Below, one piece after another: positions 7,705 to 17,475 of a stretch of DNA of 64,000 nucleotides. The notes under the pieces are model-generated. The model saw nothing but the letters and a program-made list of their open reading frames with translations. It had not been told where the DNA came from and did no database searches. Location: contig CAXGOB010000002.1 of assembly GCA_964011275.1 (NCBI GenBank), positions 134,338 to 198,337 of the forward strand, given 5' to 3'. The position numbers were made by a program, and so were the translations under genes. Position 1 is the first letter of the stretch; each line of letters starts with the position of its first letter. Source of the stretch: UBA7328 sp002471345. Lineage in GTDB: Bacteria > Bacteroidota > Bacteroidia > Chitinophagales > Saprospiraceae.

Positions 7705-9060
7705 ATGGTAAAAAAAATCAGGTTCTTCTTTTGTATAGTATTATACTCCACCGTAGGATGGTCTCAATCATCAATTCTGGATAAGTACATTGAAGAAGGT
7801 CTACAAAACAATTTGAGTCTTAAGTCAAATGACCTAGATATTAAAATCCGGCAGTCTGTGATCTCACAAACTAAAAAACTATGGAACCCAAATGTTGATT
7901 TGAATGGCAGCTATCTACTAGCCACAGGTGGAAGGACGATAGTATTCCCTGTCGGTGATTTATTTAATCCAACTTATGCAACCTTGAATCAGCTTACAGG
8001 GACTCAGCAGTTTCCTACAGATCTAGAAAATTTCGAATCGCAACTTACACCTAATAATTTCCTTGATGTGCAATTTAATGGTGCTAAACCCTTAATAAAT
8101 AGTGCGATTAAGTATAATCAAAAAATCCAAAATGAAATTCTACTGATTCAGGAATTAAATAAGGATATCACACATCAGGACATTACTTTCCAAATAAAAA
8201 CGGCTTATTACAATTATCTAAAATCATTCAAAGGAATTGCTACTCTAGAAGAGAGCTTAGAAACATTGAATGAACTTCTAAAGTTCAATAAAGTGTTGGT
8301 TAAATATAGCAAAGCAACCGAAGATGCTATCAGCGATGTAGACTATCGAATTGCCAATCTTGAAAGTCAAAAGGTTGGCATTTCAGAACAACAAATATTA
8401 GCAAAAGCCTTACTAAATCTTTTGGTCAATAAGCCCCTTGATGATGATGTAAATATTGATACTAAAATTCTTCTATCCTTCAATCCTTTAGAAAAAGAAT
8501 TATTAGATCTCAAAGATGAAGCTTTAGTTGATCGAACTGAAATTAAGCAACTTGGTATATCCGATAAGATCAATACTCTTAATCAATCCAGAATTAAAAA
8601 AGAAGGAAATCCAGAGCTCAATGTGTTTGCAGGCATAGGAATCCAAACAGAGGAATTCAATTTTGATGGAGGTGGGCCATTATATACCACAGGCTTGAGT
8701 ATGTCCATGAACATTATAGATGGTGGCCTTAGGAAAAAGAAAATAGAACAACTCAAATTCGAAAGAGAAAAAATAGATAATGACAAGGCAAGATTGAATC
8801 AAAAGATAGAGATTGAAATCACACAGAATTACTATCAAATCAAATCAATAGAAAGTCAAATACAGTCTGCTGAAAGTGCTGAAAGGAGTGCTCAAAAGAG
8901 TTACAATATTTTGAAAACCAAATACGAGAATGACAAAATTCTTTTGATTGAATTGTTACAAGCTCAAAACCGTCTTACATCAAGTCAACTCAATCTTGAC
9001 ATCCTTAAATTCGATCACCTTATCAAACTTGCAGAACTGAATAAATTATTGGGAAAATGA
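7705..9060 (+). CDS. TolC family outer-membrane efflux protein
   Basis: A 451-residue outer-membrane factor with a cleavable signal peptide (about 1-20, ending VGWSQS) and the alternating helical/strand organisation of TolC proteins. The long coiled-coil segments are around 100-220 and 330-440. It forms the exit duct of a tripartite efflux system. The last codons overlap the ATG of the adaptor gene by 4 bases (ATGA), and the RND permease follows, so all three parts of one pump are in one operon. The substrate cannot be told from sequence. Confidence 0.92.
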   Translation: MVKKIRFFFCIVLYSTVGWSQSSILDKYIEEGLQNNLSLKSNDLDIKIRQSVISQTKKLWNPNVDLNGSYLLATGGRTIVFPVGDLFNPTYATLNQLTGTQQFPTDLENFESQLTPNNFLDVQFNGAKPLINSAIKYNQKIQNEILLIQELNKDITHQDITFQIKTAYYNYLKSFKGIATLEESLETLNELLKFNKVLVKYSKATEDAISDVDYRIANLESQKVGISEQQILAKALLNLLVNKPLDDDVNIDTKILLSFNPLEKELLDLKDEALVDRTEIKQLGISDKINTLNQSRIKKEGNPELNVFAGIGIQTEEFNFDGGGPLYTTGLSMSMNIIDGGLRKKKIEQLKFEREKIDNDKARLNQKIEIEITQNYYQIKSIESQIQSAESAERSAQKSYNILKTKYENDKILLIELLQAQNRLTSSQLNLDILKFDHLIKLAELNKLLGK

Positions 9061-10151
9061 TGAAACCAATTATGAATGTTATTATGAAGTTGAATGAATT
9101 CTGTTTCATTGTTCTAATACTCTCTGCAATATCAATTATGGGGTGTAAAGAAAAGATTGCTGGACTTGATGAAGCTAAGGTTAAAAGTACAGAATATACT
9201 TCTGTAGAAGTAAGTCCTGTAGTGGTATCAAACGATCCTATTCCGATATATTCAATTGGGAAAGTGGGTATTGAAGAAGAAGTAAAATTGTCTTTTAAAA
9301 TAGGTGGAATTATATCAGAAATCAGTGGTGAGGTAGGAATGTCAATCAGAAAAGGAACTGTACTTGCCCGACTTCGTACCAATGAAATTGATGCTCAAGT
9401 AATCAAGGCACAAAGAGCACTTCAGAAAGCACAAAGAGATTTAGAGCGTACACAAAAAATGTATAATGAAGGTGCTGCGACTTTGGAAAATATTCAAGAC
9501 TTGACTACTCTTGTCGAGGTATCAAAAGCAGATGTAGAGATAGCTCAGTTTAATCAAAGCTATTCTAATATTGTCAGCCCGGTAAATGGGAGAATATTAA
9601 AGAAAAATGCCGAAGCAAATGAATTGATAGGCCCAGGCCAACCGGTTTTTTTCATTTCTTCGAGACAGTCTTCATCTCTACTTAAAGCTTCTATATCAGA
9701 TAAAGACATTGCTAAAATTAATTATGGCGACAAAACCAAGATATTCTTTGACGCTTATCCTAATGAAGAATTTGAAGGAAAAATATTGAGATTTTCAGAA
9801 TCCGCTGATCCTCGCACAGGTACTTTTGAATTGGATATTGATCTCAATGACAAAGGGAAAAGATTAAGGAATGGATACATTGGAAGAGTAGAAATTTATC
9901 CCAAACAAATCACACCATATTTCAAGATTCCTATTAACGCCTTAGTTGAAGGTGTCGATGACGGCGTGATCATATTTACCCCTGATGACAATATAGCACG
10001 TAGACATGTTGTCTCTCCACAGTATATTGGTAAAGACTATTTTACTGTAAGTAGAAAAGAAGGTTATGACTTCTCACAAGTAATTACTACAGGAGCTCCC
10101 TTCCTTTTAGATGGAGATAAAATCAAAATCGCTGAAGCTATCTCACAATGA
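9057..10151 (+). CDS. RND efflux periplasmic adaptor (membrane fusion protein), lipoprotein
   Basis: A 364-residue HlyD/AcrA-type adaptor. A lipobox at SIMGC30 anchors it in a membrane. Then come the split lipoyl/barrel-sandwich domain (about 65-105 and 170-200), a helical hairpin rich in Q, K and E (about 105-165), a beta-barrel and a C-terminal membrane-proximal domain. It couples the inner-membrane permease to the TolC-like channel. It overlaps both neighbours by 4 bases (ATGA), which suggests translational coupling. The annotated start gives two successive Met codons; either may be used. Confidence 0.92.
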   Translation: MMKPIMNVIMKLNEFCFIVLILSAISIMGCKEKIAGLDEAKVKSTEYTSVEVSPVVVSNDPIPIYSIGKVGIEEEVKLSFKIGGIISEISGEVGMSIRKGTVLARLRTNEIDAQVIKAQRALQKAQRDLERTQKMYNEGAATLENIQDLTTLVEVSKADVEIAQFNQSYSNIVSPVNGRILKKNAEANELIGPGQPVFFISSRQSSSLLKASISDKDIAKINYGDKTKIFFDAYPNEEFEGKILRFSESADPRTGTFELDIDLNDKGKRLRNGYIGRVEIYPKQITPYFKIPINALVEGVDDGVIIFTPDDNIARRHVVSPQYIGKDYFTVSRKEGYDFSQVITTGAPFLLDGDKIKIAEAISQ

Positions 10152-13100
10152 ATTTGACACGTCTTGCAATTCGTAATGCCCAATTTGTCATCATTCTACT
10201 TCTAGTAGGAATACTCCTTAGTGTACAGTCCTTCATATCGATGCCTCGGTCAGAAGATCCTCAGGTAAGCTTTCCTTACTATATGATTACGACCATATTA
10301 CCAGGCACGAGCCCGGAGGACATGGAGACTTTGATTGTCGACCCATTAGAAGAAGGATTAAATAATCTTGACGACATAACCGATATCGAGACTGTTATCC
10401 TCGAAAATGTATCCATCACACAAGTAAAAGCATCATTCGAAATTGATCCGGATGATAAACTTCAAGAAGTTATAAGAGAAGTAAATAGCGTAAGACCCAA
10501 CCTTCCTGCTGGCCTCGCTTCCTTAGAAATAGAACAAATAAAACCTGAAGAAAGGGTCAATTTTTTACTTTATGCTATTAATTCTGATGTAGCATCATAT
10601 GCTCATCTTAATGATTTTGCAGAAAAATTAGAAAATAGATTAGAACGAGTAGATGGTATTAGTAGCATTGAAATAGAAGCCAATCCAAGAGAAGAAATAA
10701 GAGTATCGCTAGACTATCAGCGTATGGCCGCTTTAAATGTGAGCTTTACACAAATAGCCGGAATACTCAACGCCAATAATGCAAATATCCCTGGTGGGGA
10801 AGTAAGTGCTGGCACAAAGAGTTTTTCAATAAAAAGTACTGGTGGATATGAAAATATAGAAGATATTAAAAATACGGTCGTATCAGCTGGAAACAATACA
10901 ATCATATATCTAAAAGATGTAGCAAATATCACTTTTGATCATGAAGATTTGGCCTGGAAGGCAGAATACAATAGGACTAAAACTGTGTTTGTCTCTCTTA
11001 AACTGAAAAGAGGAGTTAATATCATGGATGTAGATAGAGAAGCACGAGCCACTGCAGATGCTTTCGCTACAGAATTGCCACCAAATGTACATCTGGATAT
11101 AGCATTCGAGCAAGCAAGTGATGTAAGGGAGAGGATAAATGCCTTTTTTATCAATCTTTTACAAGGGATTGCTTTGGTGGGAATTGTAATTATGTTGTTT
11201 TTAGGTTGGAGGGCCTCCTTTATAATTATTACTCTTATTCCTATTTGCGCTTTACTGGCATTAGCGATTCTCAATAACACAGGCTATGGACTTCAACAGA
11301 TTTCTATCGCAGCATTGGTATTAGCACTTGGACTACTTGTAGATAACGGCATAGTTGTAATTGAGAATATTTCTCGATTTATAAAAGAAGGCTATTCCAA
11401 ATCTGAAGCTGCCAGCAAAGGGACTATGGAAGTGGGGACTGCCGTGGCCAGCAGTACAGTTACAACTATATTTTCTTTTTTCCCCCTCTCACAATTAGGA
11501 GACGCTGCGGGATTGTTTTTGATTTCTCTTCCACTTACCGTTGTTTTCACTTTAATAATCTCTCTTGTCCTTGCCCTTACATTTTCACCTATTATGGCAA
11601 AATGGGTTCTCCGTGCTCAAAGTATCAATCATAAAACCCTTGCTGATCGATTTTTCTTTTGGTTGTCTGAAAAAGTGTACAAACCTATCTTAGATTTTTG
11701 TCTACGGTTTGGAGCATTAGTGGTTCTAGTGGCAATAGTGATTACAGCTTCGAGTATTATGCTTTTTCCTAAAATAGGCGTCAGTTTCTTCCCTACAGCG
11801 GATAAAGCGCTATTGCTTATTGATATTCGTGGGCCTATTGGAAATAATATTGATGAGACCGAAAAAGCTGTAAATTATGTAGAAAATTTACTTGATACCA
11901 TGGATATAGTAACTGACTATACTTCTAGCTCAGGAAATGGTATTCCTCAAATATTCTATAATAGAATACCTGGAACCAGAAGAAAAAATCAAGGTCAGAT
12001 ACTAGCAATTCTCAAAGAGTGGGAAACCAGATCATTTTACACTACAATTGCTCAACTTAGAAAAGATTTTACAAAATTCCCTGGAGCCAGAATCACAGTA
12101 GAAGAACTTAAAAATGGTGCTCCATTTAGTCCTTTTGAAATTAGGATATTAGGAGATGATCTGGATATTCAAAAGAGAATGGCTCAAGAAGTGGAAGATG
12201 TAATGAGAAGTATTGATGGCATCATCAATATCGATAACCCACTCAGCAGGAATAAAACAGAAATAGTTGTAAAACTGGATAAGGAGAAAGCTGGACTTCT
12301 TAATGTTTCACAGCTTGATTTTGATAGAATTGTAAGAGCAAGTCTCAATGGATTACAAATAGACGACGTCACTATAGGAGAAGATGAATACGCTTTGGTA
12401 TTGAGGATGCCTTTTACTGATCAACCTAATGTAGAAGATTTTAAAAAAATATACATCACTAATAGACAAGGTGCTCAAATCCCTCTTTCTCATATTGCGG
12501 ATGTGAAATTTGAAGGTGCTCCTTCTGTATTGAGGCATTTTGATCTAAATCGATATGCTAGAGTAATAGCAAGTGCTGTCAATCTGGATGAAACGATACC
12601 TATGACATTCACTCTTATCGAGAAACTAGATGAATTAGAATGGCCACCAGGATTCGCATATGAAGTAGGAGGAGAATTTGAAGAACAACAACAGACCTTT
12701 GGTAGTTTGGGTATAATTCTAGGATTAGCAATGATTGGAATTTTTGCAGTATTGGTCTTACAGTTCAGATCAATCTTACAACCCTTCATTGTATTCGTAG
12801 CAATTCTTCTAGCAGTAAGTGGATCATTTGTAGCTCTTTATTTGTCTGGATGGCCATTTTCATTTTTTGCTTTTGTAGGGCTTATAAGCCTCATGGGTAT
12901 AGTCGTAAATAATTCAATCATTATGGTAGACTATATGAATCAACTTATGAATGATGGCTTGGAGAAAAGGAATGCAATTATAAAAGGATCCATCACTAGA
13001 TTGAAACCTATTTTATTAACGACTCTTACTACTATACTTGGACTTTTACCATTGGCTTTGCAACGAACTAATCAATGGTCACCTCTTTGTATGACCATCA

Positions 13101-13201
13101 TTGGGGGCATGATATCGTCTACCATATTGACTTTAGTGGTAGTACCCGTTATATACAATTGGTTGACTAAAGAAAAGATAGCACAAGACATAAACATATA
13201 A
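10148..13201 (+). CDS. RND efflux transporter permease (AcrB/hydrophobe-amphiphile family)
   Basis: A 1017-residue proton-driven exporter with the duplicated RND layout: TM1 near residue 10, a large periplasmic loop, TM2-6 (about 335-480), TM7 near 525, a second loop, and TM8-12 (about 850-1005). The TM4 proton-relay motif reads GLLVDNGIVVIEN, with D399 followed by N400 instead of the second Asp of AcrB; this variant is seen in many RND subfamilies. It is the last gene of the TolC-adaptor-permease operon. Either multidrug or metal/lipid export is possible. Confidence 0.93.
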   Translation: MNLTRLAIRNAQFVIILLLVGILLSVQSFISMPRSEDPQVSFPYYMITTILPGTSPEDMETLIVDPLEEGLNNLDDITDIETVILENVSITQVKASFEIDPDDKLQEVIREVNSVRPNLPAGLASLEIEQIKPEERVNFLLYAINSDVASYAHLNDFAEKLENRLERVDGISSIEIEANPREEIRVSLDYQRMAALNVSFTQIAGILNANNANIPGGEVSAGTKSFSIKSTGGYENIEDIKNTVVSAGNNTIIYLKDVANITFDHEDLAWKAEYNRTKTVFVSLKLKRGVNIMDVDREARATADAFATELPPNVHLDIAFEQASDVRERINAFFINLLQGIALVGIVIMLFLGWRASFIIITLIPICALLALAILNNTGYGLQQISIAALVLALGLLVDNGIVVIENISRFIKEGYSKSEAASKGTMEVGTAVASSTVTTIFSFFPLSQLGDAAGLFLISLPLTVVFTLIISLVLALTFSPIMAKWVLRAQSINHKTLADRFFFWLSEKVYKPILDFCLRFGALVVLVAIVITASSIMLFPKIGVSFFPTADKALLLIDIRGPIGNNIDETEKAVNYVENLLDTMDIVTDYTSSSGNGIPQIFYNRIPGTRRKNQGQILAILKEWETRSFYTTIAQLRKDFTKFPGARITVEELKNGAPFSPFEIRILGDDLDIQKRMAQEVEDVMRSIDGIINIDNPLSRNKTEIVVKLDKEKAGLLNVSQLDFDRIVRASLNGLQIDDVTIGEDEYALVLRMPFTDQPNVEDFKKIYITNRQGAQIPLSHIADVKFEGAPSVLRHFDLNRYARVIASAVNLDETIPMTFTLIEKLDELEWPPGFAYEVGGEFEEQQQTFGSLGIILGLAMIGIFAVLVLQFRSILQPFIVFVAILLAVSGSFVALYLSGWPFSFFAFVGLISLMGIVVNNSIIMVDYMNQLMNDGLEKRNAIIKGSITRLKPILLTTLTTILGLLPLALQRTNQWSPLCMTIIGGMISSTILTLVVVPVIYNWLTKEKIAQDINI

Positions 13202-13216
13202 AAGATGAACAAGTAA

Positions 13217-13246
13217 GAAGGATTCAATATGAGTATTGAATCCTTC
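13217..13246. terminator. long stem-loop after the efflux operon
   Basis: A perfect 13-bp inverted repeat (gaaggattcaata / tattgaatccttc) with a 4-base loop, 15 bases after the permease stop. The following sequence is only weakly T-rich, so it may act as a terminator or as a 3' RNA-stabilising hairpin. Confidence 0.65.
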
Positions 13247-13322
13247 AACTTAATATCTGAAAATTCAAAGACAAGAAAAATTATAAACAACCTGAATTCT
13301 CTCTCTTCGACCCCATCTCTTG

Positions 13323-13664
13323 TTAACTTTCCTTTCCACTAATTTTGAAAAACTCCTGTGCTACCACTTCTGTGATATACTTCTCTGTACCATTATCATC
13401 TTTATATTGTCTATAGGTAAGTTTCCCCTGTATCGCTACTTCTGATCCCTTTTGTGTCATATTGTAAATATGCTCAGCTGTCTTTCCCCATGCTATGACA
13501 TTATGCCATTGCGTAATAGTCTGCTTTTCTCCATTTTGGTCCTTGTAATTTTCATTGGTGGCAAGTGAAAACTTCACCATATGTTTATCATTCTCAAAGG
13601 TTTTTAATTCTGGATTCTTACCTAAGTGTCCTATGAGTTGTACTTGATTTCTAATTGAATTCAT
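13323..13664 (-). CDS. ssb: single-stranded DNA-binding protein
   Basis: A 113-residue SSB with a single OB fold: NQVQLIGHLGKNPELK, VKFSLATNENYKDQNGEKQTITQWHNVIAWGKTAEHI, GSEVAIQGKLTYRQY and YITEVVAQEFFKI. It binds and protects single-stranded DNA in replication and repair. It is short and lacks the acidic DDDLPF-type tail of the main replicative SSB, so it is probably a secondary SSB or a minimal form. It stands alone between the efflux operon terminator and a long regulatory region holding a striking palindrome. Confidence 0.92.
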   Translation of the reverse strand: MNSIRNQVQLIGHLGKNPELKTFENDKHMVKFSLATNENYKDQNGEKQTITQWHNVIAWGKTAEHIYNMTQKGSEVAIQGKLTYRQYKDDNGTEKYITEVVAQEFFKISGKES

Positions 13665-14021
13665 AACTTAAGAATTTGTTCCCTGACCGTGTAACACAAA
13701 TCAGGAGTGCTTGACAATATTGTCGACACAAAGATGAAGGTGATGAAAATTGAGAGCCGTATAATAAACGATTGTATCCGTTTGTAAACGTTTGTAAACG
13801 GATACGGAAAGTGTAAATAGCTGATAAATAAAGGTTTATATTTATTTCAAATATGAAACTTCATTTAGAAGAATAAGAGTGAATCTCCAATTTGAAAGAA
13901 TATTGAACAATATATCTATGTAAAAAAGAATATCACGACGTATTAAATACCTATTCATTCTGAATCAAATCGAAAAGTGATTCTTGTGAATAGTTTAGCC
14001 TCACTAAAAATTTAATCTCAT
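13665..14021. other. 357-base intergenic region upstream of ssb and the TPR lipoprotein
   Basis: No coding potential was recognised on either strand. The region separates divergent genes, so it should carry both promoters. I could not match a complete TTG/TAnnTTTG pair with confidence. The notable element is the imperfect palindrome at 13774-13805. Confidence 0.6.
13774..13805. promoter_or_regulatory. candidate operator, imperfect palindrome
   Basis: The 32-base element starts gtatccgttt and ends aaacggatac, which are exact reverse complements. The centre is built from a 10-base unit, tttgtaaacg, in direct tandem (13781-13800). Only the two central-flanking dinucleotides break the symmetry. 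It lies 110 bases upstream of ssb and 217 bases upstream of the TPR lipoprotein. The form (TGTAAACG half sites) resembles operators of LacI-type dimeric repressors, but no regulator gene is adjacent and the target gene is unknown. Confidence 0.5.
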
Positions 14022-15695
14022 ATGAAATCATTCAAAATCCTTGTAGTTCTTATTTCAACCATTATTCTGATTCATAGTTGTCAAAATGAGAATCCACAAT
14101 CAAATTCTGAATTGTCAAACCTTGATCTACTGAGAGGAAATATTGTAATGTGCAGCGGCAACTCATTCGGAAAGGTAAGTTTCTTCTTGTCATGCAATAA
14201 TTCTGTGAGGGATACTTTTGACCTGGCCATTTCCTTACTCCATTCTTTTGAATATGATGAGGCAGAAAAGGCTTTTGCAAAAGTTATCGATTCAGATCCC
14301 GAATGTCCAATGGCCTATTGGGGGATAGCTATGAGTTTGATGCATCATCCGAAGTTTGGTCCTGGTCGAGAGGGTTTTGAAAAGGGAGCGAAGGTTCTCA
14401 AAGAAGCAGAGTTACTTCCAAAAACAACCCAGGAACAGGAGTTCCTTAAAGCAGCTGGAGCATATTATGATAATGGCTGGAAAAGTACTACCCACTTGAT
14501 GAGAGCAAAGAAAATGGAAGCGAAAATGGAAGTAATTTATAAAAAGAATGTAGATAACAAAGAAGCCGCTATATTTTATGCTTTGTCGCTTTTTGCAACA
14601 GCTAATTCAAAAGACAAGACCTATGCAATTCAAAAAAAGGCGGGTGCTATATTAGAGTCCATTTTCCCAGATCAACCAGACCATCCAGGAATTGCCCACT
14701 ATATCATTCACCATTATGATCATCCAGAATTGGCCCAATTAGCTCTACCTACTGCAAGAAGATATGCAGACATAGCGCCTGGATCTTCCCATGCCCAACA
14801 TATGCCATCCCATATTTTTACCCGTTTGGGGCTTTGGGACGAATCCATTGAATCCAATGTTAATTCTGCAGCCGCTGCTAAATGTTATGCTGAAGAAACC
14901 GAGATGGACGGCAATTGGCACAATGAAATTCATGCTATGGATTATTTGGTATATGCCTATTTGCAAAAAGGAGATAATGTAAAGGCAAATGAACAGTACG
15001 AACACCTACAAACGATTAATAAAGTATACCCTGGCAAGAGTTCTCCATATAATTTCAGTGCTATCCCAGTTCGAATGGTTTTGGAAAACAGACAATGGGC
15101 CAAAGCCGCTAGGCTCAAACATCATGCGACAGAACACCAATGGGACCAAAGGCCTTGGGAGATTGCCTTATTGCACTTTGCCAAAGCATTGGGAGCATCT
15201 CATATAGGTGATGTGAATTCTGCTGAAAAAGAATTGGCCATTTTACAATCGTTGCACCAGAAGCTAGTTGATAAAAAAGATACATATCGGTCTAACCAAG
15301 TCTTGATCCAAGTTAAGGCATCTGAAGCCTGGATTCTCTTTGCTAAGGGGAAACAGAATGAAGCCCTTGCATTAATGGAAGAGGCAGCAACTTTGGAAGA
15401 GATGACTGGGAAACATCCCATCACACCTGGCGAAGTACTTCCCGCGCCTGAACTCTTGGGAGACATGCTCTTAGCAATGAACAAACCTATGCAAGCTTTG
15501 GAAACTTATGAGGTAAATTTAAAAGGACATCCGAATAGATTTAATGGAATATATGGTGCTGCTATTGCTGCAAAAAGCATAGGTGACAAAGAAAAAACAA
15601 GATTATATTTCGAAAGATTACAAGAATTAGCTAAAGGAATAAATAGCGATCGAGCCGAGCTCAAAGAAGCCAATCAATTCTTGATTCAAATTTAA
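14022..15695 (+). CDS. tetratricopeptide-repeat lipoprotein
   Basis: A 557-residue protein with a lipoprotein signal (IILIHSC near residue 20). After residue 60 it is a helical TPR solenoid, e.g. SLLHSFEYDEAEKAFAKVIDSDPECPMAYWGIA. Conserved family segments MSLMHHPKFG, DHPGIAHYIIHHYDHPELAQ and SSHAQHMPSHIFTRLGLWDESI are rich in His and reminiscent of a metal or ligand site. This identifies a widespread but functionally uncharacterised TPR family. It is probably a surface or periplasmic scaffold or carrier protein. It is followed by two DUF6090 proteins, with no evident shared operon. Confidence 0.8.
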   Translation: MKSFKILVVLISTIILIHSCQNENPQSNSELSNLDLLRGNIVMCSGNSFGKVSFFLSCNNSVRDTFDLAISLLHSFEYDEAEKAFAKVIDSDPECPMAYWGIAMSLMHHPKFGPGREGFEKGAKVLKEAELLPKTTQEQEFLKAAGAYYDNGWKSTTHLMRAKKMEAKMEVIYKKNVDNKEAAIFYALSLFATANSKDKTYAIQKKAGAILESIFPDQPDHPGIAHYIIHHYDHPELAQLALPTARRYADIAPGSSHAQHMPSHIFTRLGLWDESIESNVNSAAAAKCYAEETEMDGNWHNEIHAMDYLVYAYLQKGDNVKANEQYEHLQTINKVYPGKSSPYNFSAIPVRMVLENRQWAKAARLKHHATEHQWDQRPWEIALLHFAKALGASHIGDVNSAEKELAILQSLHQKLVDKKDTYRSNQVLIQVKASEAWILFAKGKQNEALALMEEAATLEEMTGKHPITPGEVLPAPELLGDMLLAMNKPMQALETYEVNLKGHPNRFNGIYGAAIAAKSIGDKEKTRLYFERLQELAKGINSDRAELKEANQFLIQI

Positions 15696-15790
15696 GAAGA
15701 GGAATTAAGAAAGAGACCTAAAAAAGCATTAAACATCAATATTTGCTAGATACACTCAGTGATCATAAAGCAAAACAAAATGAAGAATCA

Positions 15791-16540
15791 ATGCTAAAAT
15801 TCTTTCGAATTGTAAGACAAAATTTAACTGCTAAAGGGAAATTAAAAAATTACATTTTATATGCTGTCGGAGAAATCTTCCTAGTAGTAGTTGGGATTCT
15901 ATTAGCCATATCTCTAAATAATTTAAATCAAGCTAAGATTGCTGAAAATGACCTTCAAAAAAAAGTGCAAAAAATAAGAGAAGAAGTTTATCAAGATAGT
16001 CTGCTATTCGAACATATAATAGAATATAACAATCAAAAGATTGAAACCATAGAAAGAATGGCAAGCTTAATCGAAGAAAATATCAGCTACGATGACTACC
16101 TACAATTAATAGAATTTCTCAATAGAGAATCAGGAAGGACAAGGACATTTTCTCCCAAATCACAAACTTATACTGGGCTCACAACCTCAGGAGAATTTAG
16201 CAAAATAAAAAATGATTCATTAAAGAATAAAGTTGCTTTTCTGTATTCTTATTATGAACACATGTCAAAAATTAACTACAGCACAATTGAAAATTTGCAG
16301 TCCTATAGACAAAAATTATTTTCAAATGGAATATTAAGTGCTAAATATATAAATGAAGAGAAAAAACAGAGCGAAGAAGGGTTTCTATACATGAAAAAGA
16401 AGTTAAGTGACCCTAATCAAAAAGTCATTTTCGAAAATTATTTATACCTGGAGAAAGAAATGTGTGAATTGGTAACAAAACGATGCCATCAAATATTTGG
16501 AGCGATGCATGGATTACCGCTAAGACCACTTAAGAAATAA
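15791..16540 (+). CDS. DUF6090 family membrane protein (copy 1)
   Basis: A 249-residue protein starting MLKFFRIVRQNLTAKGKLKNYILYAVGEIFLVVVGILLAISLNN, the hallmark N-terminus of the DUF6090 family. The short basic segment is followed by one transmembrane helix at about 27-45; the rest is a charged, mostly helical domain probably outside the cytoplasm. The function of the family is unknown. The ATG at 15791 is preferred to an in-frame TTG at 15743 because the family motif begins there. A paralogue follows 74 bases downstream. Confidence 0.85.
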   Translation: MLKFFRIVRQNLTAKGKLKNYILYAVGEIFLVVVGILLAISLNNLNQAKIAENDLQKKVQKIREEVYQDSLLFEHIIEYNNQKIETIERMASLIEENISYDDYLQLIEFLNRESGRTRTFSPKSQTYTGLTTSGEFSKIKNDSLKNKVAFLYSYYEHMSKINYSTIENLQSYRQKLFSNGILSAKYINEEKKQSEEGFLYMKKKLSDPNQKVIFENYLYLEKEMCELVTKRCHQIFGAMHGLPLRPLKK

Positions 16541-16614
16541 TAACATGGCTGCAAAAAGGAACGAAATTTCACATATACTTGACCATAAGCATTTATTATG
16601 ACTAGCATTAACAA

Positions 16615-17340
16615 ATGATGAAATTCTTTAGAAAAATACGCCAGAATTTTATTGAAAAGGAAAATCTAAAAAGGTATCTGTTATATGCCGTGGGTGAGAT
16701 TCTTCTTGTAATGATTGGTATATTATTAGCACTTCAGGTCAATAATTGGAACGAAGAGAAAAAGTCCAATATCAAAGCAATAATCTATAAAGAAAAAATT
16801 ATTGCTGATTTGAAGTTAGACACTTCAAATATTAATCGGCTAATTAGTCTCTCAACACGAATTCAAGGTCAGGTTAATTCTTATTTCGATTATTTTGAAC
16901 AAGGCGGTCATTCTGTTGATGAACTGATAGATAGCAGTGCTAATGTAAGATGGAGATATTTTCAATACTTACCCAATAATTCTACAATGATTGATCTACA
17001 ATTTTCTGGAAATATCGGATTGTTAAAAGAAGAGCACAGGAAATCACTTTTTGAACTAGCAAATAAACAAGTGTATTTGAAGGATATCATCAACAAAAGA
17101 ATTCTGGACGTAAAAAATGCCATTTATGAAAGAAATAAGTATTTAGATTTTGACCCGTCTGAAAGTAATTTTTTTGAGATTGTTGGCGAACGAAATTCCA
17201 AGGATACTAAAGTCAAAGGGCTTTTACAACAACAAAATGTATTCAAGGAAGTATTAAGTTTTACAGGGCAAATGATTTCATTTGGAAGTTCAGTAAGAAA
17301 TAGAACAGAGAGATGTTTAGAAATATTGATCAAGAATTGA
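16615..17340 (+). CDS. DUF6090 family membrane protein (copy 2)
   Basis: A 241-residue paralogue of the preceding gene. The N-termini align closely (MMKFFRKIRQNFIEKENLKRYLLYAVGEILLVMIGILLALQVNNWNEEKK), with the same single transmembrane helix and the conserved NNWNEEK following it. The C-terminal domains have diverged. Tandem DUF6090 genes are common in Bacteroidota genomes. No function is known; the layout suggests a membrane-anchored partner or sensor. The first or second of two adjacent Met codons may be the start. Confidence 0.87.
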   Translation: MMKFFRKIRQNFIEKENLKRYLLYAVGEILLVMIGILLALQVNNWNEEKKSNIKAIIYKEKIIADLKLDTSNINRLISLSTRIQGQVNSYFDYFEQGGHSVDELIDSSANVRWRYFQYLPNNSTMIDLQFSGNIGLLKEEHRKSLFELANKQVYLKDIINKRILDVKNAIYERNKYLDFDPSESNFFEIVGERNSKDTKVKGLLQQQNVFKEVLSFTGQMISFGSSVRNRTERCLEILIKN

Positions 17341-17475
17341 AATTTTAAAAAATAGCTAAGACCCTATGTAAGCCATAGGAACTAAATATTTACACGTGAT
17401 TTAACATTTGTTGATCTTTTACCACATCATGCATAAATTACTTTCCTTTTTATACTGAACTAAAAAAGAATATTA

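Noticed and set aside
15743..15790. TTG start for DUF6090 copy 1
   Set aside because: The family-typical N-terminus begins at the ATG at 15791, and the upstream codons do not resemble any part of the family.
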